From Hydromonas sp. (GTDB taxonomy: Bacteria > Pseudomonadota > Gammaproteobacteria > Burkholderiales > Burkholderiaceae): a DNA stretch of 64,000 nucleotides. Of the stretch, positions 16,672 through 25,161 are shown piece by piece (the stretch's first letter is position 1; each line of letters opens with the position of its first letter). The translations under genes were made by a program, and so were the position numbers. The notes beneath the pieces are model-generated. The model ran no database searches. It had not been told where the DNA came from and saw only the letters and a program-made list of their open reading frames with translations. The stretch spans positions 1 through 64,000 of the forward strand of contig JAFEII010000002.1 of NCBI GenBank assembly GCA_017495165.1, read 5' to 3'.

Positions 16672-17898
16672 ATGTTGCCCATCAAAAAATCCCACAAACT
16701 AGACAACGTCTGCTACGACATTCGCGGGCCCGTCATGCAAAAAGCCGCGCAAATGGAAGCCGATGGCGCACGGATTATCAAACTCAACATCGGCAATGTC
16801 GCCGCGTTTAACTTCACCGTGCCCGAAGAAATCGAGCTCGATTTAATCAAAAACTTACCCCAAGCCGCCGCCTACACAGATTCAAAAGGCATTTTTGCCG
16901 CTCGCAAAGCCATCATGCATTACGCGCAGCAAAAAAACATCGCCAATGTCACATTAGAAGACATCATCGTGGGCAACGGTGTGTCCGAATTAATTGGCTT
17001 TGCCATGCACGCGCTGCTCAACGCGGGCGACGAAGTCTTAATCCCCATGCCAGATTATCCATTATGGACAGCATCCGCCACGCTTGCAGGCGGCACGGCG
17101 GTGCATTATTTATGCGACGAAGCCGACGGCTGGAACCCATCCATCGCCGACATTCGCAGCAAAATCACACCGCGCACCAAAGCCATTGTGGTGATTAACC
17201 CCAACAACCCAACGGGCGCACTGTATTCAGATGATATTTTGCAACAAATTGTCGACGTGGCGCGTGAGTTTAACCTCGTGGTCATGGCGGACGAAATCTA
17301 CGATCGCGTGATTTATGATGGCCTCTCACACACCTCCATCGCCTCGCTCGCCGACGACGTGTTTTTTATCTCAATGAACGGTCTGTCCAAAAACTACCGC
17401 GCCTGTGGCTACCGCGCAGGCTGGATGATCATGTCAGGCGCAAAAGAGGCCGCCAAAGACTACATCGAAGGCTTGGTCATGCTCGCCTCCATGCGCCTGT
17501 GCGCCAACGCCCCCAGCCAATACGTGATTCAAACCGCACTGGGCGGCTACCAAAGCATTGACGACTTGGTCGCACCCACGGGCCGCTTAGCGCGCCAACG
17601 CGACTTGGCGTATGAACTCATCAGCGCCATTCCGGGTGTGAGCTGCGTCAAACCCAAAGCCGCCATGTACCTGTTCCCCAAACTCGACCCCGCCGTGTAC
17701 CCAATCAAGGACGACCAAGACTTTGTGCTGGAATTTTTAGAGAGCGAGAAAGTACTGTTGGTACAAGGCACGGGCTTTAACTGGCACGCGCACGACCATT
17801 TGCGCATCGTATTTTTACCCCAAGAAGACGAGCTGCGCGAAGCGATTAAACGCTTCGCACGGTTTTTACAAACCTACCGTGAACGTTTTGCACCTTAA
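16672..17898 (+). CDS. alaA: Alanine-synthesising aminotransferase (AlaA-like)
   Basis: A 408-residue class I/II PLP aminotransferase, probably making alanine from pyruvate and glutamate. Motifs are VINPNNPTGALYS, ADEIYDRVIYDG and the PLP lysine in SMNGLSKNYRACGYRAGWM. The ATG at 16672 is preferred over a TTG six bases earlier, since AGGAG then has a six-base spacer. In betaproteobacteria hom and thrC usually follow this gene; here an islet follows. The last 52 codons before its ERFAP ending have a second copy at 19280-19435. Confidence 0.9.
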   Translation: MLPIKKSHKLDNVCYDIRGPVMQKAAQMEADGARIIKLNIGNVAAFNFTVPEEIELDLIKNLPQAAAYTDSKGIFAARKAIMHYAQQKNIANVTLEDIIVGNGVSELIGFAMHALLNAGDEVLIPMPDYPLWTASATLAGGTAVHYLCDEADGWNPSIADIRSKITPRTKAIVVINPNNPTGALYSDDILQQIVDVAREFNLVVMADEIYDRVIYDGLSHTSIASLADDVFFISMNGLSKNYRACGYRAGWMIMSGAKEAAKDYIEGLVMLASMRLCANAPSQYVIQTALGGYQSIDDLVAPTGRLARQRDLAYELISAIPGVSCVKPKAAMYLFPKLDPAVYPIKDDQDFVLEFLESEKVLLVQGTGFNWHAHDHLRIVFLPQEDELREAIKRFARFLQTYRERFAP

Positions 17899-18044
17899 AA
17901 AGTAATGATAGCCACGGACAGTACTGGTTTTATTAGTTGGGTTAGCCTTATTGGCGGTCTTCGCGCTCATCGGGCGAATAGCACAGCTCGTAGGTTGGCG
18001 GTGAGTATAGCGAACCACAACCTTGCTACTTGCTTGTTGATACG

Positions 18045-18269
18045 ATGGATTTGAAATACATTTTGGGCAATGTCCGTGCCAGTTCGTTTATAATCTATGC
18101 GGTTCTTCCTGTTTGCGTTTGCTGTTTAGGCTTTGTTAGTCTAACAGTTTGGCATATTGCGATGCCATTTGCAGGGTGGAGAGACCATATTGTTTGGTTA
18201 CACGTTGATTTTTTTGGAAAATTTTTAAAGGACTTTTTATGGACTTTCGCATGGCTGTTGTATTGTTAG
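18045..18269 (+). CDS. Small membrane protein in the alaA islet
   Basis: A 74-residue protein from ATG 18045 (an in-frame TTG at 18030 is also possible). It has one clear hydrophobic segment (SFIIYAVLPVCVCCLGFVSL, about residues 13-32) and a more hydrophilic, aromatic-rich C-terminal half. No family is recognised. Its end overlaps the next gene by 31 bases in another frame, suggesting coupling. The ribosome site is weak, so it could be spurious. Confidence 0.4.
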   Translation: MDLKYILGNVRASSFIIYAVLPVCVCCLGFVSLTVWHIAMPFAGWRDHIVWLHVDFFGKFLKDFLWTFAWLLYC

Positions 18270-18556
18270 GCCTTTCTTTTTCGAGTGCCATCATATCGTT
18301 TCCACAACTTGCCCAGTCGCAAGGGTGGGATCATGGGCACAATCCGGCACCTTTGGGGTTAGCGTGCGGTAGCGTGTTTATTGGCGTTTTACTATGGATG
18401 ATTATTGGAGGAGGCAGTAGTGTTTTTTGGATCGCTGGAGTTGTGGGTGCACTGTTTGTTGGAGGCCCAATAGTGATGATGCTGTTTCGGCAGCTATCAG
18501 GGTGGGTTTCTGGAATTGTTGCGCCGCTGCTCGCTATTTTGTCATTTTTTGCATAA
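18239..18556 (+). CDS. Small multi-spanning membrane protein in the alaA islet
   Basis: A 105-residue protein with about three to four hydrophobic stretches (roughly residues 4-20, 38-58, 62-82 and 89-104). AAAGGA lies seven bases ahead of the ATG. A Gly-rich IIGGGSSVFWIAGVVGALFV segment stands out. No family is recognised. It lies between the shorter membrane protein and the PD-(D/E)xK gene. Confidence 0.55.
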   Translation: MDFRMAVVLLGLSFSSAIISFPQLAQSQGWDHGHNPAPLGLACGSVFIGVLLWMIIGGGSSVFWIAGVVGALFVGGPIVMMLFRQLSGWVSGIVAPLLAILSFFA

Positions 18557-18713
18557 TTCATGATGGCACAGTGCGTTAGGGTGAGCTTTTTTTGTAAACT
18601 TCAGCACCACTACCAATCACTTACTGCGCCGATTCAATAGACGCAGTCTATGTCACACGGTTGTGCGGGTGTGGTTTCAAATAAAATTTAATGATTTTAC
18701 GAACGAAGCATCT

Positions 18714-19193
18714 ATGAAACAGTCACCAGTACAACCAGACATAGACGAAGTGCACGCAGCTGTGGAAGCAGCAATCGAAACACTTTTTACGAAGGATAGG
18801 CATCTTATTTCTGTAAACGCAAGTGAGCGCAGCATGAGTCACATGCTTGCAATTCATTTAGCCTCAAGATTTTCGGACTATGAGGTTGACTGTGAGTACA
18901 ACCGAGATGGTTTCGACGTAAAGAAATTGGGATTAAGCGTTGTTGGGGATATCCTGAGCAATCAAATTGATGCGGTAACAGTATTTCCTGATATTATCGT
19001 TCACAAGAGGGGGGAAAAAAACCAGAATCTCTTGGTGCTTGAAGTAAAAAAAGCCTCGTCTAATGTCAGTCATGATTACGACATAAAAAAATTGAAGGCT
19101 TTTAAGAGCGAGCTCAATTATCGCTTTGCTGCGCATGTCGTCATTGGGCTTGAGGCTAATGAATGTATCGTCAAACGTATTGAATGGCAGTGA
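18714..19193 (+). CDS. PD-(D/E)xK nuclease-fold protein
   Basis: A 159-residue protein. Pro92-Asp93 followed by Glu110-Val-Lys112 (FPDIIVHKRG ... LLVLEVKKAS) is the exact spacing of a PD-(D/E)xK active site. An upstream conserved-looking block, ASERSMSHMLAIHLASRF with VDCEYNRDG, would supply the first helix and Glu38. The ATG at 18714 is chosen over an in-frame upstream codon at 18663. This fold occurs in restriction, repair and mobile-element enzymes; which applies is unknown. No methyltransferase or helicase lies beside it. The position in an islet makes a defence or mobility role attractive, but this is inference. Confidence 0.7.
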   Translation: MKQSPVQPDIDEVHAAVEAAIETLFTKDRHLISVNASERSMSHMLAIHLASRFSDYEVDCEYNRDGFDVKKLGLSVVGDILSNQIDAVTVFPDIIVHKRGEKNQNLLVLEVKKASSNVSHDYDIKKLKAFKSELNYRFAAHVVIGLEANECIVKRIEWQ

Positions 19194-19279
19194 CAATTAG
19201 CCCGTAATGCGGCGAAACAGTAGGATGGATTCACGCAGTAATCCGCTGCATGTTTTACACAGCTGAGGTGTTTGCAACA

Positions 19280-19450
19280 CTGGAATTTTTAGAAAGCGAA
19301 AAAGTATTGTTGGTACAGGGGACGGGCTTTAATTGGCACGCTCACGACCATTTGCGCATCGTTTTTTTGCCGCAAGAAGACGAGCTGCGCGAAGCGATTA
19401 AACGCTTTGCACGGTTTTTACAAACCTACCGCGAGCAACACAGCGCGTAA
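19280..19450 (+). pseudogene. Duplicated 3' fragment of alaA
   Basis: 52 codons identical in protein sequence to codons at 17728-17883 of alaA (LEFLESEKVLLVQGTGFNWH through FLQTYRE), then a different ending, QHSA and stop. DNA differs at about a dozen positions, all silent. That pattern fits a copy from a related, functional aminotransferase gene rather than free drift. The frame is open upstream to 19250 but has no ribosome site, so it is not expected to make a working enzyme. Confidence 0.88.
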
Positions 19451-19485
19451 TTTCATGTCTAAAGGGAAACTCTAAAAATTCAAAA

Positions 19486-19545
19486 CGCCGTCATTCCCAC
19501 GTAGGGCAAAAAACAGTGTTTTTACCCTACGCGGGGATGACGGCG
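19486..19545. repeat. 60-base inverted-repeat element
   Basis: Left arm 19486-19506 (CGCCGTCATTCCC...GTAGGG) and right arm 19525-19545 (CCCTAC...GGGGATGACGGCG) pair over 21 bases with two mismatches; the inner AAAAAC/GTTTTT continues the stem. It lies between the alaA fragment and msrQ. It belongs to the class of widespread TCATTCCC hairpin repeats and may also end transcription of msrPQ, whose stop is about 85 bases away. Confidence 0.75.
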
Positions 19546-19630
19546 TGTATTGACAAAACAAATAGACAACGACGTGTTGCGAAAATAAACAATTGTTTGA
19601 GTCTTTAGAGAAACCTTGAATTCTTAACTC

Positions 19631-20248
19631 TTAGCGCTTAACAGGGAAACTGTCATTTTTCTTTGCGCGGACATACATCCGATAGCCCAGTAACAGCGCC
19701 AAAATCACCCCGAACAGCGCAGGGTAAAACACATCTGACTTCACAATCATATAAAAATGCACCACCGCGCCAATTGCGATGGGATAGCTCAATTGATGCA
19801 GTTTCAGCCATTTTTTTGCCCCCATTCGCTGACGAATTTTATCCGTTGATGTGACCGCCAGTGGCGTCAATAACGCAAAACACACCATGCCAACGGCAAT
19901 AAAAGGTCGGTTTATGACGTCATGCGCCACACTCAAAACACTTGCGCTGCGGTCAAAGACCACGTACACAAGCATGTGCAAACAGGCATAAAAAAAAGCA
20001 AATAAACCCAAGGTGCGGCGGTATTTAATCAGCGTTCCCCAACCAAAAATTTTACGCATCGGGGTGATGCTCAAGCTGATGAGTAGAAAGATTAAGGCCA
20101 AAACGCCAAACGTGCGCAACGCCGACTCAATTGGGTTCACGCCTGCCTGCCCATGCGCCAAGTCCCAAAAAATCAAGGTCAGCGGCAACAAGGCGTTGAC
20201 AAAAATCAAAGTTTTGTAAAACAAAACATCGTTTGTATGTGCGCGCAT
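19631..20248 (-). CDS. msrQ: Haem-binding membrane subunit of methionine sulfoxide reductase MsrPQ
   Basis: A 205-residue cytochrome b-type protein of the YedZ/MsrQ family with about six membrane segments. It passes electrons from the quinone pool to periplasmic MsrP. Typical stretches are FGWGTLIKYRRTLGLFAFFYACLHMLVYV and KWLKLHQLSYPIAIGAVVHF, which carry the haem-ligand histidines. It begins one base after the msrP stop, so the two are coupled. Confidence 0.93.
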   Translation of the reverse strand: MRAHTNDVLFYKTLIFVNALLPLTLIFWDLAHGQAGVNPIESALRTFGVLALIFLLISLSITPMRKIFGWGTLIKYRRTLGLFAFFYACLHMLVYVVFDRSASVLSVAHDVINRPFIAVGMVCFALLTPLAVTSTDKIRQRMGAKKWLKLHQLSYPIAIGAVVHFYMIVKSDVFYPALFGVILALLLGYRMYVRAKKNDSFPVKR

Positions 20249-20249
20249 A

Positions 20250-21191
20250 TTAAAAGTTCTCCTCCAAATTCATACCTTGATACAGATGCGCCACTTGGTC
20301 GGCGTAGCCGTTAAACATCTGAGTTGGCCGACGGCGAAATTCACCAATCCGTTGCTCATCGGCTTGAGACCAGCGCGGATGCGCAACGTCTGGATTGACG
20401 TTGGCATAAAAACCGTATTCTTGTGGCGCGGATTTATGCCAGGTTGTGGGCGGCATGGTATCGACCACGGTGATTTTGCGAATCGACTTGATACCTTTGA
20501 AACCATATTTCCAAGGCACCACCAAACGAATCGGCGCGCCGTTTTGATTGGGCATGGGTTTACCGTACAAACCCGTGGCAAGAATGGTTAATGGGTGCAT
20601 GGCCTCATCGAGCCGCAAGCCTTCAACATAGGGCAATTCAATCCCTGCGAAGCGGCCGTTTGGCATTTGTTGCGCATCATAATACGTTTCAAAAGCCACA
20701 AAGCCATTTGAAATCGTTGGCGCCACCAGCTCAAGCAGCTTGCGCAACTCAAAGCCTTGCCAAGGAATCACCATCGACCAGCCCTCAACGCAACGGTGCC
20801 GATAAATAAACTCTGCCTGCTCTAATTTGAGCAAGTCCAGCATATCAAATACCTGCGGCTTGGCAACCAGCCCACCAACCTCGACGTGCCACGGCGTGGT
20901 GATAAAATCAGCCGCCCGTGCGGCAACTGCTTGTTTGCTTGTGGAAAACTCGTAAAAATTATTGTAATGTGTGATCTCTTGCCATGTATTGAGTTTGTCT
21001 GTTGCTGACTGAAGCGCCAGCGCTGGCTCTGGCGTGGATGTTTCTTGGGCAATAATGGGGTTAAATGCACGGTAGGCCGCGCTGGTGGCCAATGCCGTAC
21101 CCGCCACCAAACCTGCGCGCATAAAATTGCGCCGATTTAAAAAAACGGATTCAGGCGTGATCGCATCTTGGGGGATTTTAGAATCTGGCAT
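20250..21191 (-). CDS. msrP: Periplasmic methionine sulfoxide reductase, molybdopterin subunit
   Basis: A 313-residue Mo-molybdopterin enzyme that repairs oxidised methionine in periplasmic proteins. A twin-arginine signal (NRRNFMRAG, Arg20-Arg21) directs Tat export. The Mo-binding Cys is in [17 protein letters not shown]. The start is set by AGGAGG six bases ahead of ATG 21191; an upstream in-frame ATG (21212) overlaps that site and is rejected. It is first in the msrPQ operon. Confidence 0.95.
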   Translation of the reverse strand: MPDSKIPQDAITPESVFLNRRNFMRAGLVAGTALATSAAYRAFNPIIAQETSTPEPALALQSATDKLNTWQEITHYNNFYEFSTSKQAVAARAADFITTPWHVEVGGLVAKPQVFDMLDLLKLEQAEFIYRHRCVEGWSMVIPWQGFELRKLLELVAPTISNGFVAFETYYDAQQMPNGRFAGIELPYVEGLRLDEAMHPLTILATGLYGKPMPNQNGAPIRLVVPWKYGFKGIKSIRKITVVDTMPPTTWHKSAPQEYGFYANVNPDVAHPRWSQADEQRIGEFRRRPTQMFNGYADQVAHLYQGMNLEENF

Positions 21192-21269
21192 GGTTGCCTC
21201 CTGTGGTTTCATTTTTGGATAGAGGGAAAATTACGCAGCTTAATTTAGCACAAAACCTCTTGGACGTAT

Positions 21270-21296
21270 AAATGGCGGCTCACGAGCCGCCATTTT
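21270..21296 (-). terminator. Terminator between msrP and the alpha-glucoside operon
   Basis: AAATGGCGGCT/AGCCGCCATTT stem with a CACG loop, 20 bases beyond the stop of the ABC ATPase gene (minus strand). T runs on both sides are short. Confidence 0.7.
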
Positions 21297-21316
21297 CATT
21301 ACATTTTTGACTCAGC

Positions 21317-22522
21317 TTAATTTTGCGTCTGAAAATTATTGGTCAACACACTGCCTGACACACCTGCCAAAAACAAACTGTCTTTGACTGAGTCCTCGCG
21401 GATGGTGCGGGCGCAGGCGCGGCCGTCGTCTTGTTTAAATGCGTGCAGCACTTCGGGTTTTAGAAAGATAGACACGGTGTTGCCTACGGCGTATGTGGTG
21501 TCGCCTGATTGGCGCACGGTGACCGTGTCTTCTGCGCCTTTGACTGACACGTACAAATACGAGGCCTCGCCGAGTTTTTCGATGAATTCAACCGTGCCTT
21601 GCACGACGTTGTCGCCGTCTTGCTCAACCAATACAGTGTGTTCTGGGCGAATCCCAATTTCTAACTTGGTGCCTTTGGGCTGGCCGACTGCGTTGATGCG
21701 CACCTTGATTGATTTGTCCCCCATTTGGACGGTGGCGTGTTCGGGTTCGGCTTGCTCAAGTACGGCGTCAATAAAGTTCATTTTGGGCGAGCCGATAAAG
21801 CCCGCTACAAATTTGTTGACGGGGAAATGATACAACTCAAGCGGTGCGCCGCATTGGGCAACTGAGCCGTCGCGCTGCACGGCTTCGCCGCTGTTGAGCA
21901 ATAAAATTTTGTCGGCAAGGGTCATGGCTTCAACTTGATCGTGCGTGACGTAAATCATGCTGGCGGTGCCGATGTCTTTGTGCAGGCGTGCGATTTCGAT
22001 GCGGGTTTTGACGCGCAGTGCGGCATCAAGATTGGACAATGGCTCGTCAAATAAGAAAATACCGGGTTCGCGCACAATGGCGCGGCCAATGGCCACACGT
22101 TGGCGCTGGCCGCCTGAGAGCTCTTTTGGCAAGCGTTCAAGCAGTGGCTCGAGTTGCAATACCTTTGCGGCGTGGCGCACTTTTTGATCGACCGTGTCGG
22201 CGTTGGTTTTGGCAACTTTGAGGCCAAACGCCATGTTTTCGTACACGGTCATGTGCGGGTATAGCGCATAGCTTTGAAACACCATTGAGACGCCGCGCTC
22301 AGACGGCGCTGCTTCGTTGACGCGTTTACCGTCAATTTGTAACTCGCCGCTGGTGATGTCTTCTAGCCCTGCCACCATGCGCAACAGGGTGGATTTGCCG
22401 CAGCCTGATGGGCCAACAAATACGCAAAACTCGCCATCTTCTATGTGTAAATTCACATCGCGAATGGTGTATGGATTGTCTCCGTAGCGTTTATGAACGC
22501 CTTTAAAAATAAGTTCTGACAT
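21317..22522 (-). CDS. aglK: Alpha-glucoside ABC transporter ATPase (UgpC/MalK/AglK type)
   Basis: A 401-residue sugar-transporter ATPase. Walker A is GPSGCGKSTLLRMVAG, the signature LSGGQRQRVAIGRAIVREP, and Walker B IFLFDEPLSNLDA. The C-terminal third is an OB-fold (TOBE) regulatory domain with GIRPEHTVLVEQDG, as in MalK. It is the last gene of the minus-strand operon of binding protein, two permeases and glucosidase, the same order as rhizobial aglEFGAK, hence the symbol. Confidence 0.88.
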   Translation of the reverse strand: MSELIFKGVHKRYGDNPYTIRDVNLHIEDGEFCVFVGPSGCGKSTLLRMVAGLEDITSGELQIDGKRVNEAAPSERGVSMVFQSYALYPHMTVYENMAFGLKVAKTNADTVDQKVRHAAKVLQLEPLLERLPKELSGGQRQRVAIGRAIVREPGIFLFDEPLSNLDAALRVKTRIEIARLHKDIGTASMIYVTHDQVEAMTLADKILLLNSGEAVQRDGSVAQCGAPLELYHFPVNKFVAGFIGSPKMNFIDAVLEQAEPEHATVQMGDKSIKVRINAVGQPKGTKLEIGIRPEHTVLVEQDGDNVVQGTVEFIEKLGEASYLYVSVKGAEDTVTVRQSGDTTYAVGNTVSIFLKPEVLHAFKQDDGRACARTIREDSVKDSLFLAGVSGSVLTNNFQTQN

Positions 22523-22567
22523 GTTGTTTCCTTTGATTTGAAGTGAGTTTGCTTGAGCAGTAATCGC

Positions 22568-24223
22568 TTACAGCCAAGCAACCACGTATTGCCAAGGTGC
22601 TAAATCCAAGTCCTTTTGATTGCGCACTTCGGGCAAGCTGTTTTGCGGATAATCCGCCAATGAGGTGATGTTGATGTTTGACTCTAATGTGTATTGAACC
22701 GCTTGGTTGGACAAGTTAAACGCGCACAATAAGCGCTTGCCATCGAGTTCGCGCACAAATGCAAACACGTTGTGTTGCTCGGGCAATATGTGCATGCTGC
22801 CGGTTAATAATGGCGCGAGCGCTTTGCGTTTGGCCAAGCTGGTGCGGTAAAAAGACAACAAGCTGCCGTCATGTTCTTGTTGGTCAACCGCCAAATCATA
22901 GTGGGTTTGAGCCACAGGCAACCACGCTTGCGCTGCGCTGCTAAAACCCGCGTTGGGTTGTGATTTGACCCACGGCATTGGGGTGCGGCAGCCGTCGCGC
23001 CCTTTGAATGCAGGCCACATGGTGATGCCGTATGGGTCTTGTAATTGTTCAAACGTCAATTCGGCTTCGGGCAAACCCAGTTCGTCGCCTTGGTACAAAC
23101 ATGGGCTGCCGCGCACGCACAGCTGCATCGACGCATACGCACGCAACGCCGCGTCATTGGCTTGCCAACGCGTGGCCAAACGCGGCACGTCATGATTGGC
23201 GAGCGACCAAGATGCCCAGCTCTCAGGCGCCGCGCGTTGCTCAAACTCATCAATCGCACCACGCAACCAAGCGCCCGCGTTGACTTCACCCAACAGTTTG
23301 AACGTGTACGTCATGTTGAGCTTGTCGCCGCCTTCGGTATACGCAACCATTGCGCCGACTTGGTCATCATCGCCCAACTCACCCACCGTCATGATGCCGG
23401 GGTATTGGTTTAAAAACGTGCGCAGCCGTCGCACGAAGGCAATGTTTTCGGGCTGGGATTTATCGTACTGATGGTATTGCCAACTGTATGGGTTGGACAC
23501 AGGCGCCGTGCCATTTTCAGCCGTTGGTCTGCCGCGTGGCGGGTTGTTGCGCAATTGTTTGTCATGCACATAAAAATTGGCCGTGTCTAAACGGAAGCCG
23601 TCCACGCCTTTGTCGAGCCAAAACTTGAGCGCATCAAATAACGCATCTAACACTTGAGGGCAATGAAAATTTAAATCAGGCTGACTGGTGAGAAAATTGT
23701 GCATGTAATACTGCTCGCGCCCCGTGTCCCATTGCCAAGCCGAACCGCCAAAAATCGAGAGCCAATTATTGGGCGGCGTGCCGTCGCCCTTGGCGTCCGC
23801 CCACACGTACCAGTCGGCCTTTGGGTTGGTTTTGTTGCTGCGGCTTTCGGTGAACCAAGGATGCGCGTCCGCCGTATGGCTCAATACTTGGTCTATCACC
23901 ACGCGCAAACCGTTTTGGTGCGCCTGCTCAAGCAGCGCATCAAAATCGGCCAATGTGCCAAACATTGGGTCAACGTCGCAGTAATCAGACACGTCGTAGC
24001 CAAAGTCTTTCATGGGCGATTTAAAAAAGGGCGAAAGCCAAATGGCGTCGACACCGAGTTTTTTAAGGTACGGTAGGCGCTGAATCACGCCTTGCAAGTC
24101 ACCAATCCCGTCGCCGTTGGCGTCTTGAAACGAGCGCGGGTAGATTTGATAAATCACCGCACCGCGCCACCATTGTGGGTTTTGGGTGTTTTGAGGGTGT
24201 TGTAAGAAATGTTGCATAGTCAT
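22568..24223 (-). CDS. aglA: GH13 alpha-glucosidase
   Basis: A 551-residue glycoside hydrolase family 13 enzyme, cleaving terminal alpha-glucose from imported oligosaccharides or alpha-glucosides in the cytoplasm (no signal peptide). Landmarks are WWRGAVIYQIYPRSFQDANGDG, the nucleophile in DGFRLDTANF, the acid/base region MTVGELGDDD and the transition-state Asp in SLANHDVPR. Length matches the oligo-1,6/alpha-glucosidase subfamilies. It lies within the ABC transporter operon. Exact linkage preference cannot be read. Confidence 0.92.
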   Translation of the reverse strand: MTMQHFLQHPQNTQNPQWWRGAVIYQIYPRSFQDANGDGIGDLQGVIQRLPYLKKLGVDAIWLSPFFKSPMKDFGYDVSDYCDVDPMFGTLADFDALLEQAHQNGLRVVIDQVLSHTADAHPWFTESRSNKTNPKADWYVWADAKGDGTPPNNWLSIFGGSAWQWDTGREQYYMHNFLTSQPDLNFHCPQVLDALFDALKFWLDKGVDGFRLDTANFYVHDKQLRNNPPRGRPTAENGTAPVSNPYSWQYHQYDKSQPENIAFVRRLRTFLNQYPGIMTVGELGDDDQVGAMVAYTEGGDKLNMTYTFKLLGEVNAGAWLRGAIDEFEQRAAPESWASWSLANHDVPRLATRWQANDAALRAYASMQLCVRGSPCLYQGDELGLPEAELTFEQLQDPYGITMWPAFKGRDGCRTPMPWVKSQPNAGFSSAAQAWLPVAQTHYDLAVDQQEHDGSLLSFYRTSLAKRKALAPLLTGSMHILPEQHNVFAFVRELDGKRLLCAFNLSNQAVQYTLESNINITSLADYPQNSLPEVRNQKDLDLAPWQYVVAWL

Positions 24224-24271
24224 TTTTTTTGAATGGCAAGCACGGCAAACGCTGCGCCCGCCGATTGATAA

Positions 24272-25108
24272 TTAGCCTTTTACGGCACCTGCGGTAAGGC
24301 CAGAGACAATTTTGCGCTGAAACACGAGCACCAACGCGATAAGCGGCAACGTCACAATGACGGAACCTGCCATAATTTTCCCCCACGGCAGCTCATATTT
24401 ACTCGCACCGCTCATAAAAGAAATAGACACAGGTACGGTCAAGCCGTCAGCGCTGTTGACAAAAGTCAACGCAAACATGAACTCATTCCACGCGGCAATA
24501 AACGCCAACAAGCCCGTTGAAACCAAGGCTGGCCACATCAATGGCATAAAGACGTCTTTGATGATGCGCCACGGCGTGCAACCATCCATAATGGCCGCCT
24601 CTTCAAGCTCCTTGGGTAAGTCTCGAATAAACGTGGTCAAAACCCAAACGGTGAATGGCAACGTGAAAATCATGTACGGCAATACCAAACCCATCGTATG
24701 GCCGTACAAATTAAACGCACGCATCATTTCAAACATGCCTGATAAAACCGCAACTTGCGGAAACATTGAGACAGTTAAAACCGTAAGCAGTAGAAAAGCG
24801 CGGCCTTTGAAACGAACCCGCCCAAGCGCGTAAGCCGCAGTCACGCTGATGAACAGAGAGACAATCACCACGGAAGTGGCCACCATGACCGAGTTGAGTA
24901 AATGCTTAAAAAACGGCTGACTCTTATCCGTTGAGAGGTCAATGTAGTTTTGCGGGTTAACGCTGCTTAGCACCAAACTTGAGCTAAACAAGTCATTGCC
25001 TGTACGCAAAGACGTGATGATTGCATAATAAAACGGGAAAAGTGAAAATACGACGATGACAAAAATTAGCAAATAAAAGCCAATTTTATAAGGGAGCTTG
25101 CTGGGCAT
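24272..25108 (-). CDS. aglG: Sugar ABC transporter permease (MalG/AglG type)
   Basis: A 278-residue inner-membrane permease with about six segments. The ATPase-contact EAA loop reads EEAAIMDGCTPWRIIKDVFMPLMWPAL near residue 170-195. The N terminus starts with a hydrophobic segment, as in MalG. It is the second permease of the operon, between the MalF-type permease and the glucosidase. Confidence 0.9.
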   Translation of the reverse strand: MPSKLPYKIGFYLLIFVIVVFSLFPFYYAIITSLRTGNDLFSSSLVLSSVNPQNYIDLSTDKSQPFFKHLLNSVMVATSVVIVSLFISVTAAYALGRVRFKGRAFLLLTVLTVSMFPQVAVLSGMFEMMRAFNLYGHTMGLVLPYMIFTLPFTVWVLTTFIRDLPKELEEAAIMDGCTPWRIIKDVFMPLMWPALVSTGLLAFIAAWNEFMFALTFVNSADGLTVPVSISFMSGASKYELPWGKIMAGSVIVTLPLIALVLVFQRKIVSGLTAGAVKG

Positions 25109-25161
25109 ATTGATTCCTTAATGGGGTAGGGGGAGGCGGCTTGCTTGATTTTTGAGTCCGC

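Larger units (their letters stand above)
17884..19279. mobile_element. Small accessory islet bounded by two copies of the alaA 3' end
   Basis: About 1.4 kb separates alaA from a second, in-frame copy of its last 52 codons (19280-19435). The two copies encode identical residues but differ at about a dozen third or silent positions. The insert carries two overlapping small membrane-protein genes and a PD-(D/E)xK gene, and appears more AT-rich than its surroundings. Near each end is a GTAGG-type inverted repeat (17990-18028 and about 19217-19250). No integrase or transposase is inside. It looks like an element inserted at, and restoring, a gene 3' end, or like the scar of a recombination with a related genome. 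Confidence 0.6.
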
